A stretch of DNA of 64,000 nucleotides from Icerya purchasi (Eukaryota; Arthropoda; Insecta; Hemiptera; Monophlebidae). Shown piece after piece: positions 33,558-46,618 of the stretch. Position numbers and translations under genes: made by a program. The notes beneath the pieces are model-generated. The model did not search any database, was not told the DNA's origin, and was given only the letters and a program-made list of their open reading frames with translations. The stretch covers positions 41,788,944 to 41,852,943 of the forward strand of contig CM077115.1 in NCBI GenBank assembly GCA_039619475.1, in the 5' to 3' direction. Position 1 is the first letter of the stretch. Every line of letters begins with the position of its first letter.

Positions 33558-34214
33558 ATGTTTTTTGTTGACTTAAAACCCTTGCAAAAAAATGAAGAAA
33601 TCTTTAAAATAAATAGGCTTCTTAATACTGTCGTTAGTTTTGAAGAACCGCGCAAAGATTATGGCCTGAAACAATGTAAGCACTGCCAATTATTCGGCCA
33701 TACAGTGAATTACTGTAATCTACCAAATCGATGTGTCAAATGCGCAGCTAGACGTGAAACGAATAAATGCTCAAAAATTCTATAAGATTCTGCTAAATGT
33801 GCTCTGTGTGAAGGTAATCACCCAGCAAGTTATAGAGGGTGTCCTGTCTATAAACAACAAAAACAATTTTACAATAAGGCTAGTAAAAAATATCAACTGG
33901 AATCCACTAATTATAATATACCGCAACATCCCCAATTAGATCTCCCGTCGCTACAGAATGGATCCGAAACTTACACCGATAAAGTAAAATCTCTGTCACA
34001 AAAAACAAATATTACTAATAATAGGGTCAAGTTTGAAATACCATATAACATCAATAATAATAAAAATAGCTATAGTTATAATAATGGATACATAGACAGT
34101 AAGGATAACATTAATGTCTCCGAAGCATTAACATCGTTTTTAACTGAATTTAAATCTTTAATAAACCCGCTAATTTCTTTGCTCACCAAAGTTATAGACC
34201 GATTCCTGCCGTAG
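33558..34214 (+). pseudogene. Jockey ORF1 (Gag-like, zinc knuckles)
   Basis: MFFVDLKPLQKNEEIFKINR is followed by CKHCQLFGHTVNYCNLPNRC and, after a stop at 33783, by CALCEGNHPASYRGCPVYKQ, the CCHC zinc-knuckle block of jockey ORF1. The frame continues to LLTKVIDRFLP and a TAG at 34212-34214, immediately before the ORF2 start ATG at 34215. The N-terminus before 33480 is decayed. Confidence 0.8.
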
Positions 34215-36860
34215 ATGATAGGTAATTCCAATCTTATAACTCAGCAATCACTCGTGATAATGTTATGGAATGCCAACGGAATTATGCAGGGAAAGAACGA
34301 ACTGGAAATCTTTTTGAATCCGCTAATATACGAAACCCATTTAATCTATGCAAACAGCTTCAAAATGTCTGGATATGCAGTATATACAGCAAATCATCCG
34401 GATGGTACCGCGCATGGCGGCTCGATGGTCCTGGTTAAAAAATCATATGTACAACATACACTCTTATCTCATAGATCACACTCGTGGTTGCAGTTAACAT
34501 CCAGACTAACAAAAACTACTTAGCAATAGCCTCCATATATTGCCATCCCGGACTTCACATTCCAGAAAGCCGGTTTATTTCTATTTTCAAGAATCTAGAA
34601 AACCAGTTTATCAAGGGAGGAGTTTACAATGCAAAAAATCATACGTGGGGCTCGAGAATAACCAATAAATCAGGACTTATACTAGAATACGTACAATTCT
34701 CTCCCCAATGTCTCCCCACTTATTGGCCGGAGCACATTAACAGACTGCCAGGTATCCTAGACTTTTTTGTACTTCGGGGCTTACAAAGGTTTTATAAAAC
34801 CTGCGAAACTGTAACTGACCTGTCTTCCGATCATGCACCAGTTATTGCAACCCTAGATGTTAATACTGTAATGAAATATAGGCAACATAAGCTATGTAAT
34901 TCAAGAACAAATTGGGAAAATTTTGCCGCACGGGTAGAAAATAACATAAATCTAGCGGTTAAACTAAAATCTGAAAATGATATAGAAATGGCTGTTAATA
35001 GTATAACCGACCTTATACAAACTGCGTGTGTTAGTTCGACAGAATATAAAACATGTCACACAAATAAAAATAAATATATCCCAACGGAAATCAGAAAATT
35101 AATAAAAATCACTCGAGCAGCAAGAAGAAGGTGGCAGCAATATCGGTATCCGTCATTGAAAACAATATACAATAAATTACATTTTCAACTAAGAGAGGAA
35201 ATTAGGAAATATAAGAATAATGTATTTCAAAATTATTTAAATTCTCTGGATACTCGGAATGGCTCACTGTGGATGACAACCCGAAAAATGTTACAGCAAT
35301 CCCATGAAACCCACAACATAAGACTGGAAAACGGTAAGTGGGCTAAAACGGATAAGGAAAAAGCAGATGCGTTTGCTGCTCATCTCGAAGCTACTTTCAT
35401 GTCTCATGATGACAACAATCCAACACACTCGCAGTTTATTCAACATTCCTTGGAGCAACCGTTGCAAAGTCATCTATATAGTAAAAAATTTTCTCCGGGG
35501 GAAGTATACAAATGTCTAAAGGAAGCTCCTATGAGAAAGGCACCTTAACTGGATGGAATAACTGTAGAAATCTTGTCCCATCTGCCAAAAAAAGCTGCCA
35601 CTCTGCTTTTTTATATTTTTAACGCTATAGGTTATTTCCCAAAATTCTGGATGAAATCAATCATACTAATGATTTTGAAACCTAACAAGTCTCAAACATC
35701 GGCCAATCAGTTTATTGAACTCATTATCGAAAATTCTGGAAAAGTTAATCTTACAAAGAATCTATCCACTGCTAATAAATAATAATATCATTCCAAATCA
35801 TCAGTTCGGATTTCGGGCGCAACATTCAACAGTCCAGCAGTGTCACAGACTGGTGGATGCGATTTCGTCAGTGCTAGAGAAGAAAGAAGTGTGTTCCGCG
35901 GTCCTCCTGGATGTGGCCCAGGCGTTCGACCGAGTTTGGCACATGGGGCTTTTGTATAAACTTAGAAAAATTCTTCCAGCAGATATGTACTTAGTTTTTT
36001 TATCTTATTTACAAAATAGGGCCTTTTTGGTAAGAATCAATGATACAGTATCCGAAGAAAAAAAAATTCTTACATCCGTCCCGCAAGGTAGCTTGTTGGG
36101 GCCGATTCTCTATTCGATTTATACCTCTGACTTGCCAGTATCAAACCAAACTATCATGGCAACATACGCAGCTGATATTGCCATATTAGCTTCAAACATT
36201 AATCCTATACACGCAAGTATGGCCGTACAAAACCATATAGATAGAATTCAAAGCTGCGCCAGAGAGACTGGAGAATTAAATTTAGTGAGGAAAAGTGTCA
36301 ACGGGTGACTTTTACAAATGGATTTATCACATGCCCTAAACTAAACATAAATCACATTGAGATCAAACAAACCGATTCAGTTAGTATCTCGGTATGTATT
36401 TGGATTGCCAGCTTACGTGTTCATGTTGCGCAAATCCATAGGAAAATTTTCACACGCGCCAAACAACTGACTCCATTAATAGGAAGAAAATCTACCATAA
36501 AAATGTAAAGTTGAAAAGATCTGTCTACTTGATGGTCATAGTGCCGTTATGGAGGTACGGACTGGAGTTATATGGGAACTCTGGTAAAAGCAATCTCTTA
36601 CAGATCCAAAGACAACAGTCAATTATTCTCCGAACAATCGCGTCAGCTCCAAAGTATGTCTCTAACTTAACCTTACATAATGATCTAGATATTCCATATG
36701 TGTTAAAGCAGTGCACGTCGAACAGTATCAAGAATTCTTTGAAAAATTAAAATTAAATATTAACCCGAACATAAATAGAATGTATATTAACACTCTTCCG
36801 GATAATCCAAAACGAAGGCTTAAGAGGAGAAAATGGTGTCGCCACCCCCTTCCTATCACT
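34215..36860 (+). pseudogene. Jockey ORF2: endonuclease and reverse transcriptase with lost active sites
   Basis: It starts MIGNSNLITQQSLVIMLWNA and shifts frame near 34495. The endonuclease box reads KGGVYNAKNHTWGSR (34610-34660) where active elements have GDFNA, so the catalytic aspartate is replaced by valine. LSSDHAPVIATLD (34830-34860) keeps the SDH box. The reverse transcriptase has HQFGFRAQHSTVQQCHRLVD, AVLLDVAQAFDRVWH and SVPQGSLLGP, but the catalytic FADD box is TYAADIAIL (36157-36188), so one of the paired aspartates is alanine. Stops at 35546 and 36306 and further shifts follow. The C-terminus near 36810-36850 is RRLKRRKWCRHP-like. Confidence 0.88.
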
Positions 36861-37343
36861 TAATAGCATTTATCACTTAAATCATTCGGTAATGTAGAAA
36901 TATTTAAATCGTTCACTTGCATAAGAAAAATACTCGCTATAACATAGTTACGATAATGTTGATCCTTTACTCGGAATAGCTTCTACTAGTACTCTATGGG
37001 CAATGCATAACCGCATCTGTCGCCATAGTGTGGGCTATACGCTTTATATATTCCTGGACTCCTATGGGCGGTGCTTGAGTGCATCTGTTGACATGGTGTC
37101 CAGGTGCTATATGAAATACATTCTTTAACCTATGGGCAATGCCAAGTCGCATTGTCGCCATGGGGGACGGATACTGATATCATATATTTCCTAGCACATC
37201 CTCACATCAGAATTGGTATCTCAGACCTAATTTTTTCGTTGGAGGAATTGGCCTGATTTATTTGGTAGGTTAAAGTGGAAGTCACTGGCGCTGTTTATGG
37301 CCTCTTAAGCCGGTACAGTGGAAATAAATAAAATAAAAAAAAA

Positions 37344-39033
37344 CACGAAATGAAGCTACTATAATAATTTTTTGACCACCATCGAGTTAGCAGATCGCAA
37401 CACAAACATTTTCAACTAATGATGTCAATGTAAAGTTATTACCTGATTGACAGTCATATTGATCATGTATGCTTCCATTTCCAGTTAAACTGCGAATGAT
37501 TCGTTAGTATTTTTTAGATAACAATGCGGATCTATCGCGAATTCGAATATCTACTGACACAATTAAAATTACGAACGTCAACAAACAGGTTCATCGTTTT
37601 CAGGCAAAAGCATTGATCAATTTGTTAATGCCGTACAATCATCTTCAGAGTGAAGCTTATAACACAAACTCTTCATACATTTTGAATAATATTTCGTTGA
37701 AAATGTTTATGCATTCTTTGAAAATCACTCTAGTTCTGTTCTCAAATGCCGTATTCGGCTAAGGCCACAGCGAGGAAATGTATTTTTGTCATTTTCTAGT
37801 ACCATGTCAAAATCGTTCAAATTAGTAATTCAGCTTAAAGAGGTTTAAACGAAATTTTGAGTATGGTTCTTTTTTGTAATAGTAAGCAATTTCATCGTAT
37901 GTTCTTGCTTGCGGTTCGTGCATTGCGATGCATTAAACGATGCTAAAATGTGCTCATTTTATAGATGTTTTCCTAATGATTTTTGTTGACCGCGATGTTG
38001 TTATACTTAACGGGCGCCCTATGTTTATCAGCCGCAATTCCACTATGCAAAGGGCAAAGTTTTGCTTTTTTTTAAATTTTATTGTCAAGACATACTGAAA
38101 CTAATTTATTTTTTTCAAAATGAACCAACTTTCCTAACGCGTCGGTAATTTTCGTTATTACATACGGTACATTTTGGACAACAATTGTTTTACATGTCAG
38201 AGTCGAAGGATTTTTCGTTGAAAATACGACTCTAAATACTTTCGCGCAAGTACCGATCGTTACAATTATCTTCGACAGTCAATTGGCACTGTTCTTCGTG
38301 CGTTAAAAGAACAGTATCGTGCAATGGTCGACTTGGTTAATTGAATAATCTGATTCGCGACGGATACGGTTTTCCCCGGTTTCCTCTTTAGTGCACAGAT
38401 GCTTGCTGCATAATTTTTTTTCACCGCGATTAATTTAAAGCCATCGTTAGTGTTTGTTAAAATACTCGAAGAAATATTCAACCTTCTTGACGCGTTACTA
38501 CTTTAAGAACATAACACAGTTCAGTTATCGTCAAAGCATTATGCTTTATAAGTATTATAAGTATTTTTATAAACAAGTATTTTTCTGTCTCAAACCGCAC
38601 TATATTATAAATGTAAAAGCATTATGCTTTGTTCTTGTAAATTAGAGTTGCGAGTGCAGGGAGCAGATGTACATTACCGGCCATTAGAATGTTTAGGCTG
38701 GGCGTATCGTTATATGTTGCACATTGAATCTCTTATTTATCTCGATAAGCAAGTGTGCACAGATCATACTGTACTACAATAGGGATTTTTAACGGAAGGA
38801 AATAACGATCACTTTTATCACGTTAGTGGCCACAAGAGGTAACCAGTTAGGTGATAAAATATATTTTTTTTTTATGAAGTTAATTTATCAAATTAATTTT
38901 CCCTTTTTTACTCTCTTTATCTATTTATAGTTTTTACTGTTTATCCCTGCCTTTAATTTTTCAACTCGGTCTCCCGGAAATTACTTTGCACACTCACAAG
39001 TAATAATCAAACACTTTGTACACAAATTTTCTT

Positions 39034-39068
<35 letters not shown>

Positions 39069-40709
39069 CTATAATTCAGACCGCAGTACTCACAAATTAA
39101 AAAAAGAACAATATAAAGTATAAATGAATGAGTAAAATCTGGCCCGTATTCTTCCGTGAGCGCGATGTATCCGTCTGATTAACTCGTGGTCACGAAGGCT
39201 GGACTTCTCAGCTCCTCCAGTAGCTATAGTATAGAGACACTGGTGACTTTTGAGCACTTTCGTCCACCCTTGGTCTTTGAAGTTTTCGACCTCCGGCTGT
39301 ACTATTTGGAAGCCGTTCCTTCTTTTTTTTTTTTTGAACTTTTATTATATTTAATTATCGTGACTACTTCTTAAAACAATTTGCTTTTCGTAGTGACTGG
39401 GATGATGATGACTTTCGATGCAATGAGATTATAACGATATACAAAATGACTAAAATTGACTAGAAAAACGAATATACGTATAAGAACACGTTTAGCGCGT
39501 AAAGCCGATTCACACAGTCGCCGATTAAGTTAAAGAGTAATTTACGTGCGCCGAGATCGAATAGATTCAGCTCTATTCATCCGTCTCTTATCACATCACA
39601 CAGTCACTTGATAGAAATTCCCTTTTGATTTTAGATAAGCCGCCAGATGATCAGCTGTACGCTTACGAATTACTGACATAAATGGAATATTTCTATTTTT
39701 ATGTATACATTTTCGATATAATTCACTCGCCGGCATTTTAAACTATTTCATCATTTCTTTATTCAAATAAATTCGATTTTCTCATCGACCCTCTCTACAT
39801 CGTATCACGATACTTTATAGAGATTAGTCTTACGAAAACGTGTTCGCTTTTGTAATATGCAAACGTTTTCAATTACTGTTTATTTAACATACACCATATT
39901 CTAAGATTTAAGCTGATCCGCCAGATTATGGATATTTCTAACTTGCTTATTCTTAACTTTTTTGTCCCCGCGAAATATCACGCATCATTCACTAAGCTAG
40001 TCATTTTTATTCAAAAACTGACGTCATCATATTGAAATACTTCTAGCCGAAATGCATCGCTGAACTTAAACGTTTTTAACATCAACATCGACTGCGTAAT
40101 TAAATGTAAGATAGAATCATTAATTAAAAATTACGAAACACAGAATTCTTTATTAAAATCCAAAAAAAAAACAAAAAAAAACAAAACATTCTGACATATT
40201 TCGGAAAAAAAACTCTTCATATTACATAACACTGTTCCTCCCATGAAAATGGAGCGTTGTTTCTCTGAAAATATCGGGCTATAATGAAGACTTCTGCGTT
40301 TTGTGTTTCATAATTTTTAAAATATTAATTAAAGAATTATCTAGAAGATGTGTTTTAATTATGTTAAAAAAGTACGATAGAATATTAGATGGTTGCGAAA
40401 ATTTAAAAAAAAAAACACTTTTCTTTTCTCTCGATTTCGTTTTTTTTTGTTTGTTTTTTACACGCTAACTACGCTAGATGTGTACAATTATTAAATATTA
40501 CATTAACGACAGAAACACCGGTGCAGCCCTGAGAAAAGCGATCACAGGAGGAATTGTAATCGGATTATTTCGAAGGATAATGGAGATATTTTCATGAATA
40601 TTTTTAATGTTTGTCGAAGGTTTAATCGAAGAATTTCCGTTTATAATAGTCATTTTTTAATTTTGTGGGAATTAATGTAACAAAACAATTTACGGTAGAC
40701 ATCGTCGTG
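37344..40709. other. Long non-coding stretch with unassigned short ORFs
   Basis: No exon was recognised. The minus-strand ORF at 38481-38266 (71 codons; KRKPGKTVSVANQI inside) and the + ORF at 39186-39374 have no recognised similarity. A (TA)n tract lies at about 39040-39070. Between 39130 and 39300 the DNA is richer in C and G than its surroundings. Confidence 0.35.
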
Positions 40710-40840
40710 TTTAAAAATTTTTTCATTTTTATATTAAAACGTTTCGGAAAGCTTACACTTACCATCATCATCAAATAAACGCCTTTCTGTTGATGGTAAC
40801 TTTCCGAAATATTAAACATAAAAATTAAAAGTTTTTAATC
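40710..40840. repeat. Foldback repeat around 40.77 kb
   Basis: Arms: ATTAAAACGTTTCGGAAAG...TTACCATCATCATC on the left and GTTGATGGTAACTTTCCGAAATATTAAA on the right are imperfect reverse complements of about 55-60 bases with a short loop. Probably a small MITE. Confidence 0.65.
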
Positions 40841-41039
40841 TCCTTAAATAGTTTTCTTTTCCTAATTATATCCGTCCTGAAAGCTTCAAATGTTTAATAT
40901 AACGTTTCCTTCTTGATGCGGATACGGTAATTATGTCGAACCGTGTTAGTGTAATGTAAAACTAATTTTAGACTGCAAGTTCACCTTTTGTAAGTTATAC
41001 ACATCTCTTCGGTATTGTGAAAAGTTTTTGTACACGTAA

Positions 41040-41520
41040 TAAGCTTTCAAACAGAAAGTTAATTCAAGTCGTGCAGAGAGCAAGATGCTTCGTATGATAA
41101 CGAACGCACCTTGGTATATCAGAAACGACAATATACACAGCGATCTGCGGGTAGAACCTGTTAACCAAATTATCGTTAAGAAGGCTAGAAGATATGAACG
41201 CCGACTTAGAAGCCACGTGAATCCTTCAGCGGTCCAGCTGCTCGCAAACAATGGAGATGCCAGACGGTTAAAACGCCTAAAGCCTTCACCTCGCTTATAT
41301 CGCTAATATTAAATTTTCACTTCATTAAGTTATTATATTTAAGCAGTATTGGTCAAATCTTATAATATTTTCGCTTCGTTGGGGGCTTAATGTTCGTATA
41401 TGTGTAATATGATTGTCTGGATGCTCGAATATGTTTATTACTACTTAAATTTATTGGTTAATAGCCATAAAGGCTAGTTCTGATGAAGAAAAAAATTAAT
41501 AAATGTCGTTTTTAACTCAG
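41040..41520 (+). mobile_element. Jockey-type LINE 3' end
   Basis: At 41085-41306 the frame MLRMITNAPWYIRNDNIHSD, then HVNPSAVQLLANNGDARRLK and RLKPSPRLYR, is the C-terminus of jockey ORF2. About 200 bases of 3' untranslated sequence follow, ending near GAAAAAAATTAATAAAT. The rest of the element is missing. This copy differs from the C-terminus at 17835-17980. Confidence 0.82.
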
Positions 41521-42399
41521 TCGATAATAGAATTAAAAGACGTCTGAGGGGATCGCAACACTATTTCAAAATAATAAGCGACGATCGTTAATTGTGAAAT
41601 AGGAAATTTTCAAAATTAGTTTTGTCAAAAGCCAATTAAAAATGTCGTTAAACTTCCCCTTTGATTAGAAACAAAAAAATTGGATCCTGCGTCTTGCAAA
41701 TTTCTATCTATATATCTATTTATTTAAATGCTTACTGACATTCTTTCTTGTTTCTTCTTCCTCTTTCTTTTCGTGAATTAAAAATTTTTACAAAAAAACA
41801 AAGTATTCATCAAAAATTCGCCACATTCTTAGAGGTGTTGTTCACGTTTTTTACATAGACACCTGTTAAACGTTCGTACAGTGTTCATTTTTCCGCGTTA
41901 TGCAAAAGAATTTAAAACGCATCATTTTATGTAAATATTTTTTTTTTTGTTGCGAGCGCATTTATAAATTTATCGTATTATATTATTTACTATTTCACTT
42001 TATTTCGCTGAAAGAGCACCAATTTCATAATTTAAATCATCTACACCGTTGCATATTACTGCAAAAGAGCAGCTTTACCCAAATTTTCGGCTAATTCCAT
42101 AAAATCATAATATGCTGTCTACATAAGATAATTTATAGCAGAGACCTCCTGCCGACAGCGTTTATTTTTAATGTAGTTTATTTTGATGAAAGGGGACATT
42201 AAATGATTATAATTAACGCGTACTATTTTTTACCTGATTAATCGAATACCTTAGTATAATCAATGATATTTACTTTTTTTTTTTCCTCATCATAATTTCC
42301 TTTTTAATGCATTGCAAAACCAGGGTATATGTAGAGTTTTTATAAATATAATTAAAAACGCGTATATTGCAATTTAAAAACTAGAATAATAACAGACAA
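41521..42399. other. Non-coding stretch, nothing recognised
   Basis: AT-rich; the ORF at 41900-42094 (64 codons) is not recognised. Confidence 0.4.
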
Positions 42400-43370
42400 A
42401 ATAGGTAATTACTTTAGTGTTAAAAGGGGTGTAAAACAGGGGGAGATCCGCTTTCGCCATTCCTATTATTCGATTGTGTTTTGGAAGAAATTTTTAGAAA
42501 GATAAAGGGCTCAACATAAATGTAGAATTTTAAAGTAACTTGAGATTTTCGGACGATGTAGCCCTTAATTAAGCCAGACTTGGAATAGTTAAAACTGATG
42601 ATTACAGAACACATAATAGAGCACGGAAGGTAGCAGGATTGACTATTAACATTAATAAATCACAAGTTATATCTACGTTCGAAAAATCAAACATAAGGAT
42701 CGAGGGTCAGAAATTGGATAGCGTGGAAGAAGTGGGGTATACCCGGAACAGTTAATTTCTCCTGACAGTAAGACTCAAAAGGAACTGGACAGAAGGATAA
42801 GTTTATCATGGAATAAATTTTTTGGTTATTAAAACATATATTAAAAGGTCTGTTTTATCTTAAAAGCCAAAAATTTAACATTTGTTTACTTCCTATCCTT
42901 TCATATGGTTTTCTCAAACATGGTCGTTAACTCAAAAGGATGTTAATAAGCTTGTGGTCCAACAAAACTGTTTAAAAAGAGCGATCAATCCTGGACATTA
43001 AGAAAAAGATTAAAAATAAGCAATATAAAAAATAAAATGAAAAATAATTTGGAACGTAGTGCATAGTATTAAAAGAACGAAATGGAGTTGGGCGGGCCAC
43101 TTGGCGCGCATTAGGAATAAAAGTACTTTCTGGTTTTTGGGTCATAAAAAAAGGAAAGTAAGCAATACACACTAGAGATGGATGGATGACACAGCTAAAT
43201 TTATAAAATATAAACATTATCATACAATAGCTGTAGACAGAGAAGAATGGAATCGACTAGCCTCAAAATAAGGGTTTAGTATAACATTAGTAATTAAGCT
43301 TGTGAAGCGAAGAAAAAAATCTAATTATTCGGTAGGCTAATAATAATAATAATAATAATAATAGTAATAA
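42400..43370 (+). mobile_element. RTE-type LINE 3' fragment with (AAT)n tail
   Basis: Decayed plus-strand frames read LFDCVLEEIFRKIKGLNIN, a degenerate active-site box SDDVALN (42550-42570), NRARKVAGLTININKSQV, IRIEGQKLDSVEEVGY, TKWSWAGHLARIRNKSTFWF, RWMDDTAKF and REEWNRLASK. This is the 3' half of an RTE reverse transcriptase. It is followed at 43339-43370 by a (TAA)n tail. Many stops and shifts; an old relic. Confidence 0.8.
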
Positions 43371-44060
43371 TTTTCTACCTACACACGCAGCCCCGTTGTG
43401 GGCATTACTGTTGCGCCGGTGTTTATGCTTTTACCATGTAACCCCGATTGGACGTTATTGCCGCTAATAATGTACTCCTGGTACGGCAATTAAGGGATTA
43501 TAGTCTGTTATAGAACGCAGAAAACACACAGGTAACCGGTCTATTTGTCACACCAAATCCAGTATTATCTTTGGAAGCGAGACTGCTAAAGTTACTGTTC
43601 CTAGTGTCAGCATGCTGTTTACCGAAGTATAGGGCCGTTCCGCTGATGGTGGCGATACATTAGAATAGACAAAGCGAGTGGCACGCTAGATGAATCAAAA
43701 AACATCCGGGGTTATAGTACGTAGTCCGTAGCAAAAGAATGAGTGATCCGTGTTACGTACTCTTCATTACACGCCGTCAACTCTGGTGCGCCATTGGCTT
43801 GACATTTTTGAAGGTGATCGGCTATCAACGCTTAATCCGAAGCTATTTTAAGACTCTGGTAGAGGGTATGGCGGGTTCTAGTAACGGAAACCTCTTCATT
43901 GATCTACTCTATAGATTACTAAATAAAAAGAGTCTTATTCGTGCTAATTAGTAGTGTTATCGCTTAAAAATGAACTCCCCGCTTTTGTATAATCTATGTA
44001 AATTTCTCTGCGGAAAATTTTGTAATAATTTTCGCGCTCGCCTAATGCAACAGTCGAAGT
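43371..44060. other. GC-richer unassigned stretch
   Basis: This stretch has visibly more G and C than its surroundings (for example CCCCGTTGTGGGCATTACTG near 43392). It contains an ORF at 43739-43951 (70 codons; RRQLWCAIGLTFLKVIGYQR inside) with no recognised similarity. It could be a decayed transposon or an unannotated exon. Confidence 0.3.
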
Positions 44061-44570
44061 AGACATTTTAATGGCAGCGTCACAGGTACGAAAAGTATAT
44101 TGTGATGTTATCCGCAAAATATTTACAAATAGAATTTCTTAATGGCTTTTTCTTTTTGCAATTTCCTTTAAATTACTACCACGCTCGTACCGCGATTCAG
44201 TTTTGTGAGCTATGCTGAAGAATTTTTCTACGACGTTCAGAGCATTTAGTTTCGAAAATGTTCAACATGTTGCACGGAGAGAAGAAAAATTAATGAAAAA
44301 AATTTGTTGGCTAAACTTGAAATTACTAACCGACCTGTGCAGTGTAATTAAAAGTTAAAGCGTGGAATCTTGTTAATTCACTTAATCCGAATCACGCGCT
44401 TCTTTATATCAAAAAGAAGGAATAAAAAACACATAAAAAATTATTTCCGTAATGTAAAAGACGAATATTTAATTGCAACGGTTTTTCTTTTTAGCCGAAT
44501 TAGTTCGGTACATGGAACAAAATGATGATAATAACACATAAAGTCACGTAGATGTATTAAAGAAATTTAT

Positions 44571-44615
<45 letters not shown>

Positions 44616-46542
44616 ATAAAGTTCTGACGACGAGAATTTAATCGTATTAACCGAAAATGTAATATAACACCTATTGCGGTAGTACAGTTTCAAATACGAA
44701 TAAGGAATCGAACGTTGTTACCTTTTTTTTTTTTTTTTTTTAATGTAATTTTTATCCTATTCGAAAATGAAACAATAAATTCGCAACGGACATTATTATT
44801 TTGTTTCATAAGTCGGTAAACAGGTAATTAAAACGTTTCCAAGTGAACACTAGATATAAATGGAGCTTACGCACGCCGTTTACAGTTTGTTTCTAATAAG
44901 TAAGCGGACGTAGGAATTATAAATGCTCACATGTAAATAAGAAGAAAACTTAATAATATCGTAGAGTATTAAATAAACTGTAGTAATCTAAAGATTTCTA
45001 TTTACTTAAGAAATCCGTAACGCACTACATAGAAATGAATATTATTTAAAAATGTTCGATTTCGACGTTATCTACTTTATATTTATTCTCTGAGCGTCTG
45101 GTACATTTACAATAACAGCCAATTATTATTTATTATTTTCTTTTAGTAAATAATTTATAAAGCATCGGAAAAATCGCATTATTAGAGTGTTTCGTTAGAT
45201 CGGTCTTTCGAGCAGTGTGTTATTATATTTACAGTTAGAAATTAAGAAATAGCCACCGCAAAAACAAAATAAATACGGAATTCTAAAAAGACGCGAAGGT
45301 TTTTTTTTTTTTGAAATTTTAAAAGAATTAAAAAAAAAAAAAAAAAAAGCGTCTTTCAGCATGTAAATTTCTTTTGGCTTGGGAAAGAAATTCTTTTTTG
45401 AAATAACAACAAATCGAAGGTAACAAAATTACGTTTTTGCTAACAGGGTTGTTTTCCTGAATTAAATTTCTTTTGTTGATGAAACGGAATACTAATTTAA
45501 TAGGACCGTACCTTCTCGTTTAAATTGATTCGTTATAATCGATATTCAAAAAAATAAAAAATAAAGAAGGTTTTTAAAACCTAGTTTCTTTATCATTTCA
45601 ATAATTTATAAACCGAGTCTTTATAAAATAATGAAAAATCGTAATTTTTTTAGTTTAATTATGTATATACGAAAATAAGTAGATTTACTTTATTTTACAT
45701 TAGAGTAGCGGTAGATCTCTGAAAAGGAAAATGTTCATTACTCGCCTTTAAAGATACATAATTTTTAGGCTTTTTAGCAGAGGGTAGCGCTCTTGATGCT
45801 GCTTAGTATTCATTCATTCAATACGTTTTGTATTATCCTAAGATTTTGATAAGGGAAACTTAATACACGGTTTTTATGGAATTTCCTTTTTTTTTTCTTT
45901 CATAGAATTAAGGACAGATAAAATTTCGGTCCTCGTGTTCTCAGTGGAGAGTTGAAGAGAGATAATGAAATTACGCAAGACGACGATACAAGCGGAGGAA
46001 AGGATTCAAACTAGAATATCATATTTTACCGAATTATCCAACAAATCGCACTAGATTGAGTACAAAGTTAGTAGCTTGCTGACTGTAATAAGTGTTCTAT
46101 TTCTAAATTACGAAAAATATCATGGTTCACTAAACTTTTCACGGGAAAGAACTCGCTGTTATTTCCGACATCTTGCACAATTAAGGAACACTAGAACTAT
46201 TTGGTGGTATATTGTCTCGGTATCATTATCTGACTGACTCATTATGACTGCTTAGGAAGTCCCGCCGCCATTATATAACGTCGTTGCGAACAGCACACTG
46301 TGAAAATGCCTATCAATTTTGTCGCCTTACATATTTTTCATTAGAGGAAATGCAATTTATGTACTCGGGGTTATTTCTAAAACTATTCATTTCTTAGAAT
46401 TTTTAATTTTAAAATAATAATTAAATTAAAGAAATAAAACATTACAAAAGTTTAAAAAAAGGTTAAAAAATTTAAAAAGTAAAAGATCACTCACTGTAAG
46501 ATAGAATGAAAACATCGATTATCGAGAAAATATTTTAATTAC
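44061..46542. other. Non-coding stretch, nothing recognised
   Basis: AT-rich with (TA)n at about 44577-44610 and A/T homopolymers near 44725 and 45300-45350. Confidence 0.45.
44577..44610. repeat. (TA)n microsatellite
   Basis: Uninterrupted alternating T and A, ending in TGTGTGTATA. Confidence 0.95.
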
Positions 46543-46618
46543 CTCTAACAACTGTGATTTAGTTACCAATTTGCCGGGTGGTCTTCTAGTGACTTTCGTA
46601 ATTTCTTTTTGTGGTGAT
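46543..46618 (-). CDS. Candidate coding exon of unknown gene (possibly Eip63E C-terminus)
   Basis: A 76-nt segment sits between a strong acceptor (T-rich tract then ATGTTAG) and a GTAATT donor on the minus strand. Entered in phase 2 it is fully open: SPQKEITKVTRRPPGKLVTK, then SQLLE. Entered in phase 1, the phase left by the last Eip63E exon, it reads DHHKKKLRKSLEDHPANW and then stops. It lies about 8.6 kb downstream of that exon on the same strand. No homology is recognised, so it is a splice-signal-based guess. Confidence 0.3.

Larger units (their letters stand above)
33430..37343 (+). mobile_element. Jockey-type LINE, nearly full length, inactivated
   Basis: ORF1 relic (about 33480-34214), then ORF2 (34215 to about 36860) with endonuclease and reverse transcriptase and no RNase H, then a ~480-base 3' untranslated part. 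This part contains the imperfect repeats ATGGGCAATGC / ATGGGCGGTGC and ends in AAATAAAATAAAAAAAAA at 37343. The content and order are those of jockey. It lies upstream of the transporter gene. Confidence 0.88.
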
